Source: Bacteroidales bacterium
GTDB lineage: Bacteria; Bacteroidota; Bacteroidia; Bacteroidales; UBA3824
Assembly: GCA_017960885.1 (NCBI GenBank)
Contig: JAGCYI010000230.1
Span: forward strand, 17,404-81,403
Reading direction: 5' to 3'
DNA: 64,000 nucleotides
The translations under genes were made by a program, and so were the position numbers. Every line of letters starts with the position of its first letter. The first letter of the stretch is position 1. Below, piece after piece: positions 17,456 through 26,398 of the stretch. The notes under the pieces were generated by a model, which worked only from the letters and a program-made list of their open reading frames with translations, was not told where the DNA came from and searched no databases.

Positions 17456-17814
17456 TATTTTTCGGAGTTGAGGTTTTTATCTTTGCTTAATAACTCTTCG
17501 ATGCGCTCTGCATAGTCGAGACTTTCGTCGGGCATGAAGAGCAGGTCGGGAATACGGCGCAGCTGGTAACGCATTTTGGCTGCGAGTTCAAACCGTATCT
17601 GCTTGAGGTTGGCGGTAATCTTAGCAAGCACCTTGGTTCTGAGGTTTTGTGGAAAAATGCTCACAAAAATACGCGCTTCGTCTAAGTCAGGCGTAACGCG
17701 CACTTCGGTTACCGATATGATAACTCCCTGATAATCGCCTTGATGCGTAAGGAAGTAGGATGCCGCCTCTTTTTGAACTAAGCGGCTTATTTTGTTCTGT
17801 CGTGTAGCGTCCAT
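17455..17814 (-). CDS. rbfA: 30S ribosome-binding factor A
   Basis: 119 residues, normal length. RbfA binds helix 1 of 16S rRNA during late 30S maturation and cold adaptation. The KH-like fold is recognisable from RQNKISRLVQKEAASYFL at the N-terminus, VTEVRVTPDLDEARIFVSIF in the middle and LRRIPDLLFMPDESLDYAERIEELL at the end. First gene of the operon with the methyltransferase and permease; a -7 element lies at 17839-17846. Confidence 0.94.
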   Translation of the reverse strand: MDATRQNKISRLVQKEAASYFLTHQGDYQGVIISVTEVRVTPDLDEARIFVSIFPQNLRTKVLAKITANLKQIRFELAAKMRYQLRRIPDLLFMPDESLDYAERIEELLSKDKNLNSEK

Positions 17815-17838
17815 TGTAAAGGTTTTTTATGTACGCCG

Positions 17839-17846
17839 CAAAGATA
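17839..17846 (-). promoter_or_regulatory. Bacteroidetes -7 promoter element (rbfA operon)
   Basis: Minus-strand TATCTTTG, 25 bp before the rbfA ATG, matches TAnnTTTG. Confidence 0.55.
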
Positions 17847-17876
17847 TAAAAGAAACGTGATATTAAAAAACGTTAG

Positions 17877-18245
17877 TTACTTTTTGGGTTTGATAACCTC
17901 GGCGGCAGCAAGTTTCATGCGCTCAAAGTATTCGTCGGCGGGCGATTTGCGCATGTGGTTTCTTGCTTGGATTTCCTTAATCGGGTTGTCGCTCTTGAAC
18001 TTAATCTCTTGCAGACGTTTTTCTTCGGCGGCACGGGCTTCCTCGCGACGTTTTTTCTCTTCGGGGGTCATTCCCCTTTCGAGCGAGATAGAGTTTAGTG
18101 CGGTGGAAAAATCGTTGAGATTTTGTTTTTCCACAGGGCGTTTCTCTTCGGTGTCGTATTTGTTTTTCCTAAGAATGAACACCATAGCGGCAATAAAGGC
18201 GGCTATAATGATGATCATTATACATGCGAATGCTGATCCGTTCAT
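17877..18245 (-). CDS. Single-pass membrane protein with charged tail
   Basis: 122 residues. One N-terminal transmembrane helix (about 7-25, FACIMIIIIAAFIAAMVFIL) is followed by a highly charged helical tail rich in Lys/Glu/Arg (EEKKRREEARAAEEKRLQEI at about 64-83). It lies 8 bp downstream of the Lys/Glu-rich exported protein gene and shares its composition, so the two probably form one operon and perhaps one system. No family recognised. Confidence 0.7.
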   Translation of the reverse strand: MNGSAFACIMIIIIAAFIAAMVFILRKNKYDTEEKRPVEKQNLNDFSTALNSISLERGMTPEEKKRREEARAAEEKRLQEIKFKSDNPIKEIQARNHMRKSPADEYFERMKLAAAEVIKPKK

Positions 18246-18253
18246 TTTGAGTA

Positions 18254-19357
18254 TTATTTAAAAAAGTTCTTGAATAATTTGCGTTTCTTTTTGTTTTTGT
18301 ATTGGTTTTTCATCTTCTTGTCGGTTTCTTTGTGGTGCTTTTTCATTTTTTTCATGGTCTTGGTGTCCTGAATCTGAATAAGTGCCTTTTTAGCCTTTTT
18401 GTAGTGCTTGGCTTCTTGGATGCGTTTTTTGCGCTGTTCTTTTTCAAGTTCGCGTTTCTCTTTGGTTTTGAGGTCGCCTCCTTGGGCTGCACGGGTGCGC
18501 AATTCTTTTTTGCGGTCTTCTTCAGCCTTTACTTTCTGGTCTTTTTTCGCCTGCTTTTCGCGCAGTTTTGCGTTTTTCTCGTGGTCGATATGGCCGTCGC
18601 CGGAACTTTTCTTGAACTCTTTTGTAGCCTTCTTGATTTTTTTCTGCTTTTCTTTCTCTTCGGGCGAAAGGTCTTTCTTCTTTTTCTTCGCCTCTTTGGC
18701 TACCTCTTTCGCTTCTTTCTTTTCGGCTTTTTTATCAAATTCTTCTGGTTCGGCGGGTTTTACAACGGGTTGTTTCTTTGGAGCGTTATCATCCTCAAAT
18801 TCAAGACTTTCGCCCTCGTTTACAAACTCTTCTTCGGTGCGGTAATCTGAATCAAGCTCTTTTACCTCGTCTTCCTCGTCTTCAACTATGCCTTTTTTCG
18901 CTTTCTTTTTCTCCTCCTTGGCTTTGGCTTTTGCGGCTTTCTTGTCTTCTTTGCTAAGTTTGCCTTCTTCAGCCTCTTCGGCTTCTTGCTTTTTCAAGGC
19001 TTTCTTCTCTTTTTTAGAGAGTTTCTCTTCGCCTTCTTCTTCGTCGGTATCTGCCTTCATGGCTTCCTTGGTGGCTTTTTTCTCAGCTTTTTCGGCGGCT
19101 TTCTTCTCTTTTTTTACCTTTTTCTTTTCCATCTTCGCCTTTTTCTTTTTGTATTTTTTGCTGAGGCGTTTTTTCTTCTTGTTGGATAGACCTTTTTCCA
19201 TAAGGAAGCCATCCTGAGAGTACTGACTACCACTTGGCGCAACTTCCATGGAGGGGTTGAACTTGCCAAAGTCAGGTCCTTGAGCCTCTGCCACAGTAAG
19301 CGACGAAATGAGTATTATTAGCGATAAAAATATAGTTTTTATGTATGATGTCTTCAT
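18254..19357 (-). CDS. Exported Lys/Glu-rich low-complexity protein
   Basis: 367 residues. Signal peptide at 1-25 (IIFLSLIILISS-type core, AEA then Q). Residues 27-57 look like ordinary sequence (GPDFGKFNPSMEVAPSG). From residue 58 to the end the protein is almost entirely Lys, Glu, Ala and Asp, with blocks such as KKKAKMEKKKVKKEKKAAEK alternating with acidic blocks (DTDEEEGEEK, EDEEDEVKELD). It should be a long charged helix or disordered chain in the periplasm or outside. It ends in a basic cluster (KNKKKRKLFKNFFK). Composition makes homology detection unreliable. It begins at a promoter that faces the lipoprotein promoter on the other strand (19373-19391). Confidence 0.7.
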   Translation of the reverse strand: MKTSYIKTIFLSLIILISSLTVAEAQGPDFGKFNPSMEVAPSGSQYSQDGFLMEKGLSNKKKKRLSKKYKKKKAKMEKKKVKKEKKAAEKAEKKATKEAMKADTDEEEGEEKLSKKEKKALKKQEAEEAEEGKLSKEDKKAAKAKAKEEKKKAKKGIVEDEEDEVKELDSDYRTEEEFVNEGESLEFEDDNAPKKQPVVKPAEPEEFDKKAEKKEAKEVAKEAKKKKKDLSPEEKEKQKKIKKATKEFKKSSGDGHIDHEKNAKLREKQAKKDQKVKAEEDRKKELRTRAAQGGDLKTKEKRELEKEQRKKRIQEAKHYKKAKKALIQIQDTKTMKKMKKHHKETDKKMKNQYKNKKKRKLFKNFFK

Positions 19358-19372
19358 CTGAAATTAATTTAA

Positions 19373-19391
19373 TAATTTTGCAGCAAAATTA
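19373..19391. promoter_or_regulatory. Facing promoters forming a 19-nt palindrome
   Basis: TAATTTTG (plus, 19373-19380), CAG, then CAAAATTA (19384-19391, which is TAATTTTG on the minus strand). Each half is a complete -7 element; the plus one serves the lipoprotein gene at 19408 and the minus one the charged protein gene at 19357. The elements point toward each other, so the two polymerases would compete for the same DNA. Confidence 0.6.
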
Positions 19392-19407
19392 CAATAAATA
19401 AAACGCT

Positions 19408-19854
19408 GTGAAAGCTAAATTGTTATACATAGTCTTATTTTTTGGTTTAATGTTCTCAGGCTGTGGACATTCCGAAGAACCTATACCAGATGTCAGGGTC
19501 GATTTTTATATCTATTTGAGTCAGGCTCAGTTCGCTTCGTTGCAGAATCCGGGCGGATGGTGCTATGTAACAGGTGGTTATAATGGTATTTTTGTCTATA
19601 ATTTCGACTGTACCACTTATTATGCCTATGATCGAGCCTGTCCAGTTTCTAGTAAGCATACTGCATTGATTTACAATGAACAAACACACTGCCTTTATCA
19701 TACCGACACCGATAAAAATTGCGATTCGCAATACAGTGTGCTCTTGCAGGGTGCTGTGCAGAGCGGCAGTTCTAAATATCCCCTTAAACGCTACTATGTG
19801 AGAAAAGACGGCGAAAAACTGCATATCGTTAACGAAAGTTATTATTTAGACTAA
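19408..19854 (+). CDS. Lipoprotein with degenerate Rieske-like fold
   Basis: 148 residues starting with GTG; no ATG gives a full signal peptide, and the promoter at 19373-19380 places the transcript start just upstream. Lipobox LMFSGC at about 15-20. The rest follows a Rieske-like pattern used by a Bacteroidetes lipoprotein group: GGYNGIFVYNF, YAYDRACPVSSKH, a CDSQYS segment and the terminal PLKRYYVRKDGEKLHI. The paired Cys-X-His iron-sulfur ligands are not all present, so it probably does not bind a 2Fe-2S cluster. It lies 6 bp before the RNA methyltransferase gene. Confidence 0.72.
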   Translation: MKAKLLYIVLFFGLMFSGCGHSEEPIPDVRVDFYIYLSQAQFASLQNPGGWCYVTGGYNGIFVYNFDCTTYYAYDRACPVSSKHTALIYNEQTHCLYHTDTDKNCDSQYSVLLQGAVQSGSSKYPLKRYYVRKDGEKLHIVNESYYLD

Positions 19855-19860
19855 AATATA

Positions 19861-21015
19861 ATGGAACTATTTAATATTACCGCAACTACATTTTTCGGAC
19901 TGGAAAATGTGCTCAAAGACGAACTTGAAGCCCTTGGCGCTAAGGATATTTCGGTGCTCAACCGTGCCGTGATGTTCCGTGGCGACACTACGCTGCTATA
20001 TAAGTGCAACCTCTGGCTCAGAACGGCGCTCAAAGTGCTTGTGCCTATTGCCAAGTTTAACGCCAACGACGAACGCGCCCTCTATAATCAGATTTACAAG
20101 ATAGATTGGGAAAAATATTTTTCTGTAAATCAGACTTTTGCCATCGACCCTGTGACCAGCGGAACGGTGTTTACCCACAGCAAATATGCCTCGCTGAAGA
20201 TGAAGGACGCTATCTGCGACTTTTTTCGCGACCGCCGTGGCAAACGTCCCGATGTGGACACCGAATATCCCGACATCAGGTTCAACCTCCATATCTACAA
20301 CAGCGAATGTATCGTATCGCTCGACAGCACCGGCGTGCCTATGAGCCGACGTGGATACAAGGCTCGTCAGACCTTCGCCCCGCTCAACGAGGTGATGGCT
20401 GCCGGAATTTTAAAAATAGCAGGTTGGGACGGGCAGCAGACTCTTCTCGACCCTATGTGCGGTTCGGGAACGTTCCCGATTGAGGCCTGTCTGATGGCTC
20501 GCAACATTGCTCCGGGCACTTTCCGCAATTTCGCTTTTGAAAAATGGAACAATTACGACCACGAGATTTGGTCGGCTCTGAAAAAGGAGGCTAAGAACGC
20601 CGTAAAGCGTGATGCCAACACCCGAATCATTGGTTACGACAACGACCCGGCTGCTCTTGATGCCGCCTCACGCAATGCCGACAAGGCTGGTGTGGAAGAT
20701 TTTATCGACTTTGACCGTATGGATTTCTTCAAAAACGAAGAACCTTTCCGCAATATATTTGTGATTATGAATCCTCCCTACGGCGAGCGTCTGGAAGATG
20801 CCGCCGAGATGACAGAGTTTTACAAGAATATCGGCAACCGCCTGAAAGCTTCCTACACCGACAGCAAGGTATGGGTGCTGAGCGGGAACCTCGGCGCACT
20901 GAAAAACCTCGGACTTCATCCTTCGCGTAAGGTGAAACTCTATAACGGTGCTATTGAGTGCAAGTTAGAGTGCTTTGAACTTTACAGCGGAAGCCGTAAG
21001 CGTCCACAAAACTAA
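19861..21015 (+). CDS. THUMP-domain RNA methyltransferase, RlmL N-half-like
   Basis: 384 residues. Residues 1-60 form an N-terminal ferredoxin-like/THUMP region (FNITATTFFGLENVLKDELEALG); the THUMP domain continues to about 155 and is followed by a Rossmann methyltransferase (LLDPMCGSGTFPIEACLMA near 197, IGYDNDPAALDAA near 258, and NPPYGERL near 301). The NPPY motif indicates base N-methylation. Family members methylate guanine N2 in 23S rRNA, as the N-terminal half of E. coli RlmL does; the exact site here is inferred. Its last 4 bp overlap the end of dxr. Confidence 0.9.
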   Translation: MELFNITATTFFGLENVLKDELEALGAKDISVLNRAVMFRGDTTLLYKCNLWLRTALKVLVPIAKFNANDERALYNQIYKIDWEKYFSVNQTFAIDPVTSGTVFTHSKYASLKMKDAICDFFRDRRGKRPDVDTEYPDIRFNLHIYNSECIVSLDSTGVPMSRRGYKARQTFAPLNEVMAAGILKIAGWDGQQTLLDPMCGSGTFPIEACLMARNIAPGTFRNFAFEKWNNYDHEIWSALKKEAKNAVKRDANTRIIGYDNDPAALDAASRNADKAGVEDFIDFDRMDFFKNEEPFRNIFVIMNPPYGERLEDAAEMTEFYKNIGNRLKASYTDSKVWVLSGNLGALKNLGLHPSRKVKLYNGAIECKLECFELYSGSRKRPQN

Positions 21016-22160
21016 GCTGTCTCCTCTGCTATTCTTACCGCCTCGGCGTGTGTGGCAATAATGTCGTCGAGAGTGGGGTCGGAGATGAACGGCGTTTTCT
21101 GCATAGTGGTTTCAATGAGGTCCGACATCTCTAAGAATCCAATCTTGTCTTGAAGGAAACGCTTAACAGCCACCTCGTTGGCGGCGTTCATGGCGCAAGC
21201 TAAGTTGCCTCCTTGTTTGGCGGCGTGAATTGCGAGCGCAAGGTTTCTGAATACGTTGAGGTCGGGTTTCTCGAATGTCAGGCTTTTGAGCAGAAAGAAA
21301 TCCACACGTGGGAATGTGCTTTGAAGCCTTTCGGGATAGCCAATGGCAAACTGGATGGGCAAACGCATGTCGGGCACTCCGAGCTGGAATTTTACCGAGC
21401 CGTCAACAAACTGCACGCCCGAGTGAACTATGCTCTGCGGATGAACAAGCACTTCTATCTTGTCGACAGGCACGTTGAAAAGGTGCATTGCCTCAATGGT
21501 TTCCAATCCTTTGTTCATAAGCGATGCCGAGTCGATGGTAACTTTTGCGCCCATGTTCCAATTGGGGTGCTTAAGCGCCTGCTCTTTTTTCACTTTGGCA
21601 AGAAACTCGTGGTTTTTGCCACGGAATGGTCCGCCCGATGCTGTGAGGAGAATTTTTTCCACCTCGTTGTCGCCTTCGCCCACAAGTGACTGAAAGATAG
21701 CAGAATGCTCGCTGTCGACGGGTAGGATAGGCACGTGGTTTTCCAATGCCTCGCGGATAACGATGCATCCTGCCGCCACGAGGGTCTCCTTGTTGGCAAG
21801 CGCGATGGGCTTTTTATGACGTATGGCGTTGACCGTGGGGATGAGTCCCGAATAGCCAACCATTGCAGCCACCACCATGTCAACGGTGTCGAACTCCACA
21901 ACGTCGGAAATCGACTTGCTGCCGGTGAACACCTTTACTGGATAGTCCTTGAGTGCGTCTTTTGTAGATTGATACAATGATTCGTTGGCAATAACTACGG
22001 CGTTTGGCTGAAATTTGATAGCCTGCTGAACTAATAGTTCCCAATTAGAACCAGCTGTAAGTATCTCTACCTCAAATTTGTCGGGATTGCGTTCTATAAC
22101 ATCGAGGGTCTGCGTGCCAATGCTGCCCGTAGAACCCAAAATTGCTATTCTTCGTTTCAT
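21012..22160 (-). CDS. dxr: 1-deoxy-D-xylulose 5-phosphate reductoisomerase
   Basis: 382 residues, complete. It catalyses the NADPH-dependent rearrangement and reduction of DXP to MEP, the committed step of the non-mevalonate isoprenoid pathway. Motifs: NADPH-binding GSTGSIGTQTLDVI at residues 9-22, ANKETLVAAG near 121, the metal site VDSEHSAIFQ near 147, SGGPFR near 175 and MNKGLE near 214. It overlaps the M23 peptidase gene by 4 bp (ATGA), so the two are translationally coupled. Confidence 0.97.
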   Translation of the reverse strand: MKRRIAILGSTGSIGTQTLDVIERNPDKFEVEILTAGSNWELLVQQAIKFQPNAVVIANESLYQSTKDALKDYPVKVFTGSKSISDVVEFDTVDMVVAAMVGYSGLIPTVNAIRHKKPIALANKETLVAAGCIVIREALENHVPILPVDSEHSAIFQSLVGEGDNEVEKILLTASGGPFRGKNHEFLAKVKKEQALKHPNWNMGAKVTIDSASLMNKGLETIEAMHLFNVPVDKIEVLVHPQSIVHSGVQFVDGSVKFQLGVPDMRLPIQFAIGYPERLQSTFPRVDFFLLKSLTFEKPDLNVFRNLALAIHAAKQGGNLACAMNAANEVAVKRFLQDKIGFLEMSDLIETTMQKTPFISDPTLDDIIATHAEAVRIAEETA

Positions 22161-23008
22161 TGCGGGAAAATTAAATAGTCCTCAGGATTAACGGGAACAC
22201 CGTCGTGCCAAATTTCAAAGTGGAGGTGGGTACCAGAGGTGAACTCGCCAGAGTTGCCGATAATAGCAATCGGATCGCCAGCCTGAACCTTGTCGCCAGC
22301 ATTTTTCAACAGTACCGAGTTGTGTTTGTATACCGAAATGAGGTTGTCGTCGTGCTGAATTTGAATTGTATTGCCTGTTTCAATAGTCCAAGTGGCAAGA
22401 ATCACTGTGCCGGAGAGTGTTGCGAGTATGGGCTCGTCTTCTTTGGCGGCGATGTCGATGCCCCAGTGCTTAATTTCCGGGTTGAATTTCGATGTGAGAG
22501 TGCCATGGACTGGCATAAAGAAATTGCGTCGTTTGTATTTTTCTTTTCCCGAAGAGTTGATGAGTGCGAGGGTCTGCTGAGTTTCTTCTTCGATGAGAAT
22601 GCGCACAATGCTGTCGTGTTTCGATTTTGTGAAGTCGGCATGCTGACGCTCAATGGTTGTGGTGTCTTCCTTCTCGTCGTATTCTTCGAAACTGCGACCG
22701 TTCATTATGTTTCTAATCTTGGAGAAATACTCCTGACGTTGCAGTAGCACAGTGCTAATGCTGTCCATGCGCTTGGCGTTGGTAGTGAGCGCCCATTTCA
22801 TGTCCTCGTCGTCTTGCTTGGGTAGAAACGAGTTGAGCGGTGTGTAGATAAATAGTATCGCTGTAAGCAGCGCTATAACGATTATCAATGCACCTGCGTA
22901 TGCCACCATGTTGAGCATGTTTACTCTAAACGATGTGGTTTCGTGCAAGGTGGTTTCGTTGTAAAGAATTATCTTGTAACTGTCCCGTTGTTTTTTTTCT
23001 TTTGCCAT
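22157..23008 (-). CDS. Membrane-anchored M23 metallopeptidase
   Basis: 283 residues. One transmembrane helix near residues 30-52 (MVAYAGALIIVIALLTAILF) is followed by a coiled-coil-like periplasmic stem and a C-terminal LytM domain. Zinc ligands are visible: HWGID (His and Asp, about 181-185) and THLHFE near 261. Such enzymes cut peptidoglycan cross-links or regulate amidases in the periplasm. The domain appears active. It precedes dxr with a 4-bp overlap and has its own TATCTTTG element at 23031-23038. Confidence 0.9.
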   Translation of the reverse strand: MAKEKKQRDSYKIILYNETTLHETTSFRVNMLNMVAYAGALIIVIALLTAILFIYTPLNSFLPKQDDEDMKWALTTNAKRMDSISTVLLQRQEYFSKIRNIMNGRSFEEYDEKEDTTTIERQHADFTKSKHDSIVRILIEEETQQTLALINSSGKEKYKRRNFFMPVHGTLTSKFNPEIKHWGIDIAAKEDEPILATLSGTVILATWTIETGNTIQIQHDDNLISVYKHNSVLLKNAGDKVQAGDPIAIIGNSGEFTSGTHLHFEIWHDGVPVNPEDYLIFPQ

Positions 23009-23030
23009 TTTTGTCCTTGTATTTGTTCGG

Positions 23031-23038
23031 CAAAGATA
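23031..23038 (-). promoter_or_regulatory. Bacteroidetes -7 promoter element (M23-dxr)
   Basis: Minus-strand TATCTTTG, 23 bp before the M23 peptidase ATG. Confidence 0.55.
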
Positions 23039-23087
23039 GTTAAAAAATTACTAATCGACAATATAAAAAATGCTAAATCAGTTTTCG

Positions 23088-24215
23088 CTATTTAACCTCT
23101 TCGTTTAAATAATTGTTGTAACTTGTTGCTATGCCGTCGTTTAATTCAATGCTGTATTTCCAGCCGAGTTTTTCAAGTTTGGATACGTCAAGTAGTTTCT
23201 GAGGAGTTCCGTTGGGTTTGTCGGCGTTCCAAACAACTTTTCCTGTGAATCCCACAGTTTTTTGAACCATAGATGCAAGTTCGGAAATGGTGAGGTCTTT
23301 GCCCGTGCCTATATTAATATGTGTGTTGCGCACTTCGGTTTTGGTGTATGGAACACTGAAGTCTTTGATATTGAACTGTTTGCTAAGAATATCGCTGAAG
23401 TCAACGTTTTCCATAAGGAACACGCACGCTTCGCCGAGGTCTTGCGAGTGGAGGAACTCTCTGCGTGGCGATCCGTCGCCCCAAAGTTCTACTGTTGCGT
23501 TGCTGCCAGTGCCAGATATGCCGTACTTTTTGATTATTTCCAACTGCTGGGGTAGGGGGGATGATCCGCTTACGCCTTCTATCGGACGACGGTCGAGGTC
23601 GCGTTTTACTGCTTCCATGTCGTTGTTTTCTAAGCATTTGGCAAGGTGAAACTTGCGAATCATGGCTGGCAATACGTGCGACGTTTCAAGATTGTAGTTG
23701 TCGTTGGGTCCGTAAAGGTTTGTGGGCATTACGGAGATGAAGTTGGTGCCGTATTGCAGGTTGTAGCTTTCGCAGAGCTTTATGCCGGCTATCTTGCTTA
23801 GTGCGTATGGCTCGTTGGTGTATTCGAGTTCGGATGTGAGCAAAACATCTTCGGTCATAGGCTGCGGAGGATTTTTTGGGTAGATGCAGCTTGAGCCGAG
23901 GAAGAGCAGTTTTTTAGCTCCGTATTTGTATGCCGAATTGATGATGTTGGTCTCTATCATAAGGTTCTGATAGATAAAGTCGGCGCGGTAGGTGAGGTTT
24001 GCGATGATGCCACCCACGTGAGCGGCAGACTGGAACACATATTCGGGACGCTCTTTTTCAAAAAACGCCTCAACAGTCTTGGTATCAATTAAATCGTATT
24101 GAGCGTGAGGAGTAAAAACGAGATTGTTGTAACCACGTTTGCGCAATGCGGCGGTAATGGCGCTACCCACAAGTCCGCGGTTGCCTGCTACATATATTTT
24201 GCTATCTTTATTCAT
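23088..24215 (-). CDS. fcl: GDP-L-fucose synthase
   Basis: 375 residues. An epimerase-reductase of the short-chain superfamily that turns GDP-4-keto-6-deoxymannose into GDP-L-fucose. Seen: NADP-binding GNRGLVGSAITAAL at 12-25, the family signature QSAAHVGGI near 63, SSCIYPK near 108, and the catalytic Tyr-X3-Lys as YALSKIAG near 137. It is longer than the E. coli enzyme (321 residues), with extra sequence around 190-260, as in other Bacteroidetes. It follows gmd by 14 bp; together they supply GDP-fucose for surface glycans. Confidence 0.95.
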   Translation of the reverse strand: MNKDSKIYVAGNRGLVGSAITAALRKRGYNNLVFTPHAQYDLIDTKTVEAFFEKERPEYVFQSAAHVGGIIANLTYRADFIYQNLMIETNIINSAYKYGAKKLLFLGSSCIYPKNPPQPMTEDVLLTSELEYTNEPYALSKIAGIKLCESYNLQYGTNFISVMPTNLYGPNDNYNLETSHVLPAMIRKFHLAKCLENNDMEAVKRDLDRRPIEGVSGSSPLPQQLEIIKKYGISGTGSNATVELWGDGSPRREFLHSQDLGEACVFLMENVDFSDILSKQFNIKDFSVPYTKTEVRNTHINIGTGKDLTISELASMVQKTVGFTGKVVWNADKPNGTPQKLLDVSKLEKLGWKYSIELNDGIATSYNNYLNEEVK

Positions 24216-24229
24216 TGATATTCAGTTGT

Positions 24230-25363
24230 TTATTCAAAGTAATTTAAAGTTTTGAAACCGCCTTCGTGCAGATAACGGTCTTTCTTCATAAGTTTAAGGT
24301 CGGAGTTTACCATTTCGGCGCAGAGTTTCTGCAGGTCGTATTCGGGCTGCCAGCCAAGTTCGGTGCGTGCTTTGGTGCTGTCGCCTATCAGCAAATCCAC
24401 CTCTGTGGGACGGAAATAACGAGGATCTACCCTTACTACCACATCGCCAAGGTGCACATGCTGTTTTATGTCGCGGTATTTCGGGTCGTCGCTGATAGAG
24501 TCCACAACGCCTATTTCGTCAACGCCCACACCTTTAAATATTATATTAACTCCAGTTTCGGCAAAAGCCATCCGCACAAATTCGCGCACTTCGGTGGTAA
24601 CGCCCGTGGCGATAACAAAATCGTCGGGTTTTGTGTGCTGGAGGATCATCCACATAGCCTTAACGTAATCTTTTGCGTGACCCCAGTCGCGTTTTGAACT
24701 CATGTTGCCGAGATACAGCTCTTTTTGCATGCCGAGGGCAATTCGGGCAACGGCGCGGGTAATTTTTCGGGTTACGAATGTTTCGCCGCGTATGGGAGAC
24801 TCGTGGTTAAAGAGTATTCCGTTTGAAGCGAAAATGTTGTAAGCCTCGCGGTAGTTTACCATTATCCAATAAGCATAAAGTTTTGCCACAGCGTATGGCG
24901 AGCGGGGATAAAAAGGAGTCTTTTCGTTTTGGGGAACGGTTTGCACTTTGCCAAAAAGCTCGGATGTGGAGGCTTGGTAAATGCGTGTGTGGTTTTCCAT
25001 TCCGAGTATGCGAATGGCTTCCAACAGTCGCAGAGTGCCTATTCCATCCGCATTGGCTGTGTATTCCGGGGTGTCGAAACTTACAGCCACGTGGCTCATG
25101 GCGGCAAGGTTGTATATCTCGTCGGGTTGAACCTCTTGAACTATGCGTATCAGGTTGGTGCTGTCGGTGAGGTCGCCGTAGTGAAGCTTAAACATGCGGT
25201 TCTCCTCGTGGGGGTCTTGATAGAGGTGGTCGATACGCTCGGTGTTGAAAAGCGAACTGCGCCTCTTAACGCCGTGTACCATATATCCTTTTTTGAGCAG
25301 GAACTCGGCCAAATATGCACCGTCTTGTCCTGTGATGCCTGTTATTAATGCGGTTTTTTTCAT
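24230..25363 (-). CDS. gmd: GDP-mannose 4,6-dehydratase
   Basis: 377 residues from the ATG at 25363. An in-frame ATG 48 bp upstream is rejected because it lies beyond the transcript start implied by the -7 element at 25391-25398. The enzyme dehydrates GDP-D-mannose to GDP-4-keto-6-deoxymannose. Motifs: [19 protein letters not shown] at 8-26, [14 protein letters not shown] near 84, and the active-site Tyr-X3-Lys as [10 protein letters not shown] near 155. It forms a two-gene operon with fcl. Confidence 0.96.
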   Translation of the reverse strand: MKKTALITGITGQDGAYLAEFLLKKGYMVHGVKRRSSLFNTERIDHLYQDPHEENRMFKLHYGDLTDSTNLIRIVQEVQPDEIYNLAAMSHVAVSFDTPEYTANADGIGTLRLLEAIRILGMENHTRIYQASTSELFGKVQTVPQNEKTPFYPRSPYAVAKLYAYWIMVNYREAYNIFASNGILFNHESPIRGETFVTRKITRAVARIALGMQKELYLGNMSSKRDWGHAKDYVKAMWMILQHTKPDDFVIATGVTTEVREFVRMAFAETGVNIIFKGVGVDEIGVVDSISDDPKYRDIKQHVHLGDVVVRVDPRYFRPTEVDLLIGDSTKARTELGWQPEYDLQKLCAEMVNSDLKLMKKDRYLHEGGFKTLNYFE

Positions 25364-25390
25364 AGTTTCAAAAAAAAAATAATTTTGTTG

Positions 25391-25398
25391 CAAATTTA
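25391..25398 (-). promoter_or_regulatory. Bacteroidetes -7 promoter element (gmd-fcl)
   Basis: Minus-strand TAAATTTG. The transcript would start about 20 nt before the gmd ATG. It is divergent from the ftsX promoter 40 bp away. Confidence 0.6.
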
Positions 25399-25434
25399 TA
25401 CAAATAAACAATTCGTAAAAACAAATAGAGTGCT

Positions 25435-25442
25435 TATATTTG
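25435..25442 (+). promoter_or_regulatory. Bacteroidetes -7 promoter element (ftsX)
   Basis: TATATTTG. It implies transcription from about 25449, which excludes the in-frame ATG at 25385 and supports the ATG at 25496. Confidence 0.6.
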
Positions 25443-25495
25443 CAACAAAAAGGAAAAGCAAATCTACGTCAAGAAAAAGTACAAGAAAAACAACA

Positions 25496-26386
25496 ATGGA
25501 ACAAACAGAAACCATGCGCCCAACGGCGAGCAAATTCTACCGGCGCAAATTATTGATGTCCACATTCTCCACCACGCTATGTATAGCGTTGGTGCTCTAT
25601 ATGTCGGGACTGTTTTTTATGTTAATTTTTAACACACAGCATATCAGTGATATGTTTCGCAGCAACATTAAACTTACAATCACACTCAACGACAACAGCA
25701 GCCTTGCCTCTATCGAGATGTTTCGCAAGCAGCTGTCGACATATCCGTTTGTGCGCGAGAGCAAGTTTATTTCAAAGGATGTGGCTGCCGACGAACTCAA
25801 AGAAGAGCTCGGCGAGGACTTTGTGGCTATACTCGACGGCAATAATCCGTTGATGTCGCGTATCGAGGTGAAACTCAACAGCGAGTACGCCACCCTCGAC
25901 AGCATCAAGTCGCTATCGCGCCAGCTGAAAACCAACAAGGTGGTAGACGAGGTGAATTTTCCGCACAACGTATGGCGCAATTCTACTTCGGTGCTAAACA
26001 AGGTTTCCACTATTGTGTTTACTCTGAGCCTGGTGCTGCTGGTTATCACCATCATATTTATTAGCAATACGGTAAGGTTGCAGATGTCGGGCAACAGGTT
26101 TGATATCCGCACTGCAAAACTTATTGGCGCATCTACTTGGACAATTACAAAGCCTTATTTAAAACGTGCGCTTATTCAGTCGGTGGTGGCAATCGTGCTA
26201 TCTACCGTGGGTCTTACCCTTACAGTTAAATTTATCGAGAAGATTGTAGACGGCGTTGTAACTATCACTGCGTTTCCTACCACTCTTTTGGTAATGGCTT
26301 TGGCTGGTTTCGCTATCAGCTTGGTTACCACTTGGTATTATTCGCGCAAGTATATGCTCGCCGACGAGGACGAACTTTATTATTAA
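25496..26386 (+). CDS. ftsX: Cell division protein FtsX
   Basis: 296 residues from ATG 25496 (start chosen from the promoter at 25435-25442). Topology is typical of FtsX: a basic cytoplasmic N-terminus, one helix (about 27-50, LCIALVLYMSGLFFMLIF), a 115-residue periplasmic domain (SNIKLTITLNDNSSLASIEMF and following) and three C-terminal helices. FtsX with the FtsE ATPase controls peptidoglycan hydrolases at division. ftsE is not nearby, which I believe is usual in Bacteroidetes. It lies 12 bp before fabG. Confidence 0.92.
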   Translation: MEQTETMRPTASKFYRRKLLMSTFSTTLCIALVLYMSGLFFMLIFNTQHISDMFRSNIKLTITLNDNSSLASIEMFRKQLSTYPFVRESKFISKDVAADELKEELGEDFVAILDGNNPLMSRIEVKLNSEYATLDSIKSLSRQLKTNKVVDEVNFPHNVWRNSTSVLNKVSTIVFTLSLVLLVITIIFISNTVRLQMSGNRFDIRTAKLIGASTWTITKPYLKRALIQSVVAIVLSTVGLTLTVKFIEKIVDGVVTITAFPTTLLVMALAGFAISLVTTWYYSRKYMLADEDELYY

Positions 26387-26398
26387 CATCATAACAAT

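Noticed and set aside
18302..18850. Phe/Leu-rich 'membrane protein' frames antisense to the Lys/Glu-rich gene
   Set aside because: AAG/GAA repeats read backwards give TTC/CTT runs, which mimic transmembrane sequence.
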